A stretch of DNA of 9,369 bases, from positions 1 through 9,369 of the forward strand of contig CAYWXT010000224.1 in the NCBI GenBank assembly GCA_964462125.1, written 5' to 3'. The notes below the pieces were generated by a model. It saw only the letters and a list, made by a program, of their open reading frames with translations, was not told the origin of the DNA and did not search any database. A program made the translations under genes and the position numbers. This document shows, piece after piece, positions 7,689 through 9,369 of the stretch (its first letter is position 1; each line of letters begins with the position of its first letter). This DNA comes from JAWLFY01 sp964462125. Its GTDB lineage: Bacteria > Planctomycetota > Planctomycetia > Pirellulales > Pirellulaceae.

Positions 7689-7696
7689 GACAACGC

Positions 7697-8461
7697 CTAG
7701 CTGCCCGGTGTCAGCCAAGGCGCTGCCAGTCCGCTGGCCCCGAGCAACAACAACAGAACCAGCGTGACTCGCCGCAGCCGGCGACGCCCCAACCACGTCC
7801 CAAAATGAAGGCCCAGGTAGGTCACCACCAACAACAACGGAATCAATGCTGATGCGATAAGCGCCGGGGCGATCACTCGATCGCCGAAGAAGAGGTACAG
7901 GATCCACAGCGCCGGGGCGATGCTGATCAAGTACATCGCAAACAAAAAGCCCCGCGACTGTTTCGTCCCCCAGTCATGCGCCTGGACCCAAAACACCATC
8001 GCCGGCCCCCCCATCCCCACCAGGCCTTGCAGGAAACCGGAGGCGGGGAATGCTACCCAGCTCCAGACCGGATGAAGCCGCTTCCTGGGAGTCGGCCGGA
8101 ACAGCAAAACCGCCAGCGTCACCGCAATCACGACGCCCCCGACGAATTGCCTCAAGACGACCACGGGGAAAGCTTCCAATTGACCGAGCAACCAAACCCC
8201 TGGCGGCAGAAACACAAGCCGCAGCAGTCCGGGATAGGCCACCTGGCGGACCGATATCGAACGTCGAAATGTCCAGACCCCCCAAATGTTCTGAGGGATC
8301 GTCGCGACCAACAGCAACGTCTGGGACTCGGGAATCAAGTAGCCAAACCACAGCAGGGCAGGAACGATCAGCAAGCCAGCAGCAAACCCGGCCGCCGACT
8401 GGACGAAAATGCCGACGCAGAGAATCATCGCCAGCGGCCATTGCTCAAGTAGCGTCTCCAT
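7697..8461 (-). CDS. TauE/SafE-family membrane permease (putative anion/sulfite-type exporter)
   Basis: A 254-aa integral inner-membrane protein with about eight hydrophobic segments (roughly 10-38, 44-62, 75-94, 98-121, 135-157, 169-191, 195-222 and 231-249). The two glycine-rich helix starts expected from the internal duplication of TauE/SafE are visible: QSAAGFAAGLLIVPAL in the first half and GFLQGLVGMGGPAMVFW in the second. Basic loops (RPTPRKR at 122-128, GRRRLRR at 225-231) are consistent with cytoplasmic sides. Members have been linked to sulfite, sulfoacetate or other organic-anion transport, but the substrate cannot be read from sequence and no sulfur-metabolism gene adjoins it. The ATG at 8461 has no clear Shine-Dalgarno. 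The gene is divergent from msrB (169 bp between starts) and convergent with bioD. Confidence 0.87.
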   Translation of the reverse strand: METLLEQWPLAMILCVGIFVQSAAGFAAGLLIVPALLWFGYLIPESQTLLLVATIPQNIWGVWTFRRSISVRQVAYPGLLRLVFLPPGVWLLGQLEAFPVVVLRQFVGGVVIAVTLAVLLFRPTPRKRLHPVWSWVAFPASGFLQGLVGMGGPAMVFWVQAHDWGTKQSRGFLFAMYLISIAPALWILYLFFGDRVIAPALIASALIPLLLVVTYLGLHFGTWLGRRRLRRVTLVLLLLLGASGLAAPWLTPGS

Positions 8462-8476
8462 GGCGGCACTTTAGCG

Positions 8477-8508
8477 GATCGACCATTTCACCCCCAGCGG
8501 TGTCGATC
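8477..8508. promoter_or_regulatory. Inverted repeat GATCGAC-N18-GTCGATC between permease gene and msrB
   Basis: A perfect 7-bp dyad (8477-8483, 8502-8508) lies 15 bp upstream of the permease start. It could be an operator for the divergent pair or a leader stem-loop, or chance, since GATCGAC-like words are common in this GC-rich sequence. Confidence 0.25.
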
Positions 8509-8561
8509 ACCAAGTTTTTGCGTCCTCCGCCCGCTCGATTCCTCCCGGCCAACAGCATGCG

Positions 8562-8567
8562 TATACT
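8562..8567 (+). promoter_or_regulatory. msrB promoter, -10 box TATACT
   Basis: TATACT matches the -10 consensus at 5 of 6 bases and lies 63 bp before the msrB ATG. The -35 position (TTCCTC, 17 bp upstream at 8539-8544) is poor. The predicted transcription start is near 8573-8575. Confidence 0.45.
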
Positions 8568-8572
8568 GAACG

Positions 8573-8592
8573 GGGAGTGCATTGTCACTCCC
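8573..8592 (+). promoter_or_regulatory. Dyad GGGAGTG-N6-CACTCCC at the predicted msrB transcription start
   Basis: A perfect 7-bp inverted repeat with a 6-nt spacer begins 5 bp after the -10 box. It is either an operator that would block the promoter when bound, or a stem-loop at the very 5' end of the mRNA. The half-sites resemble CIRCE words (GAGTG/CACTC) but in the opposite order, so it is not CIRCE. Confidence 0.45.
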
Positions 8593-8615
8593 AGCGATTC
8601 GGTCACGTTTCTCGT

Positions 8616-8621
8616 GAAGGA
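8616..8621 (+). promoter_or_regulatory. Shine-Dalgarno GAAGGA that decides the msrB start
   Basis: GAAGGA ends 9 nt before ATG 8631. It supports this start rather than the in-frame GTG at 8577, which lies inside the dyad and would put 18 extra residues before the signal peptide. Confidence 0.6.
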
Positions 8622-8630
8622 AACTCAGCG

Positions 8631-9248
8631 ATGCGCAGCCCCTCGATTTCGATTCATCTATTTCCAATGATCGCAGTGACCGCCGGTTTGCTTGCCGTAT
8701 TCTCCCTGACCCCGGCGGGGGCCGCCGGTCAGCCGGAGCAGGCTCAGGTGGGTGAGCAGGCGTCCGCGAAGACGGCGGCGGAGCCGACGAACGTTGACAC
8801 CCCCTACACTCCAGAGTCGAAGGCGGACTTGCGCCGTCGCCTGAGCAAGATGCAGTTCGACGTGACTCAACAGGAAGCGACCGAACCCGCCTTTCGCAAC
8901 CGCTACTGGGACAATAAGCAGGACGGGACCTACGAGTGCGTCGTCTGCGAATTGCCCCTGTTCCAAAGTGATACGAAGTTCAAATCGGGGACCGGTTGGC
9001 CGAGCTTCTGGTCCCCTCTGGACAAGACGCACGTCGGTTACAAGAAGGAGCGGCACCTCTTCTATTCCCGGACGGAGGTGCACTGCAAACGTTGCGGTGC
9101 TCACCTGGGACACGTGTTCGATGACGGTCCCCCGCCGACCGGCAAACGTTACTGCATGAACAGCGCCGCGCTGAAATTCGTGGAACCGGCGACCAGCGAC
9201 GAATCGAAGCCGACCGCTTCCACCGCCGAAGTGACAGCGCAGCCGTAG
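8631..9248 (+). CDS. msrB: Exported peptide-methionine (R)-S-oxide reductase MsrB
   Basis: Reduces the R-diastereomer of methionine sulfoxide in proteins. 205 aa. Residues 1-32 look like a Sec signal peptide (hydrophobic HLFPMIAVTAGLLAVFSL, then PAGAAG) without a lipobox cysteine, so the enzyme should act outside the cytoplasm. Residues 33-60 are a Gln/Ala-rich linker, about 63-185 is the complete MsrB fold, and 186-205 is a Ser/Thr-rich tail. Two CxxC pairs (C103/C106, C152/C155) fit the structural zinc site. RYCMNSAALKF carries the catalytic C175 (Cys, not Sec). GTGWPSF has Thr121 where many MsrBs have the resolving Cys, and no other cysteine exists in the mature protein, so this is a one-Cys type. 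No msrA is fused or adjacent. Confidence 0.94.
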   Translation: MRSPSISIHLFPMIAVTAGLLAVFSLTPAGAAGQPEQAQVGEQASAKTAAEPTNVDTPYTPESKADLRRRLSKMQFDVTQQEATEPAFRNRYWDNKQDGTYECVVCELPLFQSDTKFKSGTGWPSFWSPLDKTHVGYKKERHLFYSRTEVHCKRCGAHLGHVFDDGPPPTGKRYCMNSAALKFVEPATSDESKPTASTAEVTAQP

Positions 9249-9369
9249 AGGTCAAATCACGGCACCCGCGGCGACGTGTGAATCTACCTGTCACCAGAAA
9301 AATTGGCCCTAGCCGGCTAGGCTCTGTCAGAAAACACCCATCGCACCATGATTAGAAGTGCGGCCGCCC
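9249..9369. other. Non-coding right edge with palindrome and repeated CTGTCA motif
   Basis: No gene is seen in the last 121 bp. The stretch is richer in A runs than the genes. It contains the perfect 14-bp palindrome CCTAGCCGGCTAGG (9308-9321), flanked by CTGTCACCAGAAAAA (9288-9302) and CTGTCAGAAAA (9324-9334). The palindrome could serve as the 3' stem of msrB mRNA. The flanking motifs could belong to a mobile-element end that continues past the window. Confidence 0.5.

Noticed and set aside
8573..8592. CIRCE heat-shock element
   Set aside because: The half-sites are in reversed order (GAGTG then CACTC) and the spacer is 6, not 9.
9360..9369. GCGGCCGC at the window end as cloning-vector sequence
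   Set aside because: A single NotI site is not surprising in GC-rich DNA, and no other vector sequence is visible.

Overview
The window is 9.4 kb of GC-rich bacterial chromosome. It carries seven protein-coding genes, mostly housekeeping or conserved, with no tRNA, rRNA, CRISPR array or complete mobile element. The best guess for the source is a member of the Planctomycetota, Pirellulaceae-like. This is inference from protein style, high GC, weak or absent Shine-Dalgarno sites at several genes, a HEAT-repeat protein of planctomycete flavour and a PspF-like regulator. No marker gene proves it.

Layout from left to right. (1) The 3' two thirds of a pyruvate carboxylase gene, entering from the left edge: the end of the biotin carboxylase domain, the complete carboxyltransferase domain and the biotinyl domain. 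(2) A gene for an apparently exported protein with HEAT-like helical repeats and a C-terminal domain that looks like a CheY-type receiver with all its phosphorylation residues replaced. (3) A compact sigma-54 activator with an intact AAA+ domain and a Fis-type HTH but no sensory domain. (4) On the minus strand, an N-carbamoylputrescine amidase (polyamine synthesis). (5) Divergent from it, with only 33 bp between start codons, bioD (dethiobiotin synthetase). (6) On the minus strand, a TauE/SafE-family membrane permease whose stop lies 8 bp from the bioD stop. (7) A plus-strand msrB encoding an exported methionine sulfoxide reductase B with its own well-formed promoter region, including a perfect 7-bp dyad just downstream of the -10 box. 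The last 120 bp are non-coding and hold a 14-bp palindrome between two similar CTGTCA..AGAAAA motifs.

The genes do not form one pathway. pyc and bioD share biotin: BioD makes dethiobiotin, and pyruvate carboxylase carries the biotin. They are 4.5 kb apart and separated by unrelated genes. The most unusual part is the neighbouring pair at 2707-5877, an exported HEAT protein with a dead receiver domain followed by a receiver-less sigma-54 activator. Whether the two work together cannot be decided from sequence. No multi-gene system that is clearly new is visible.
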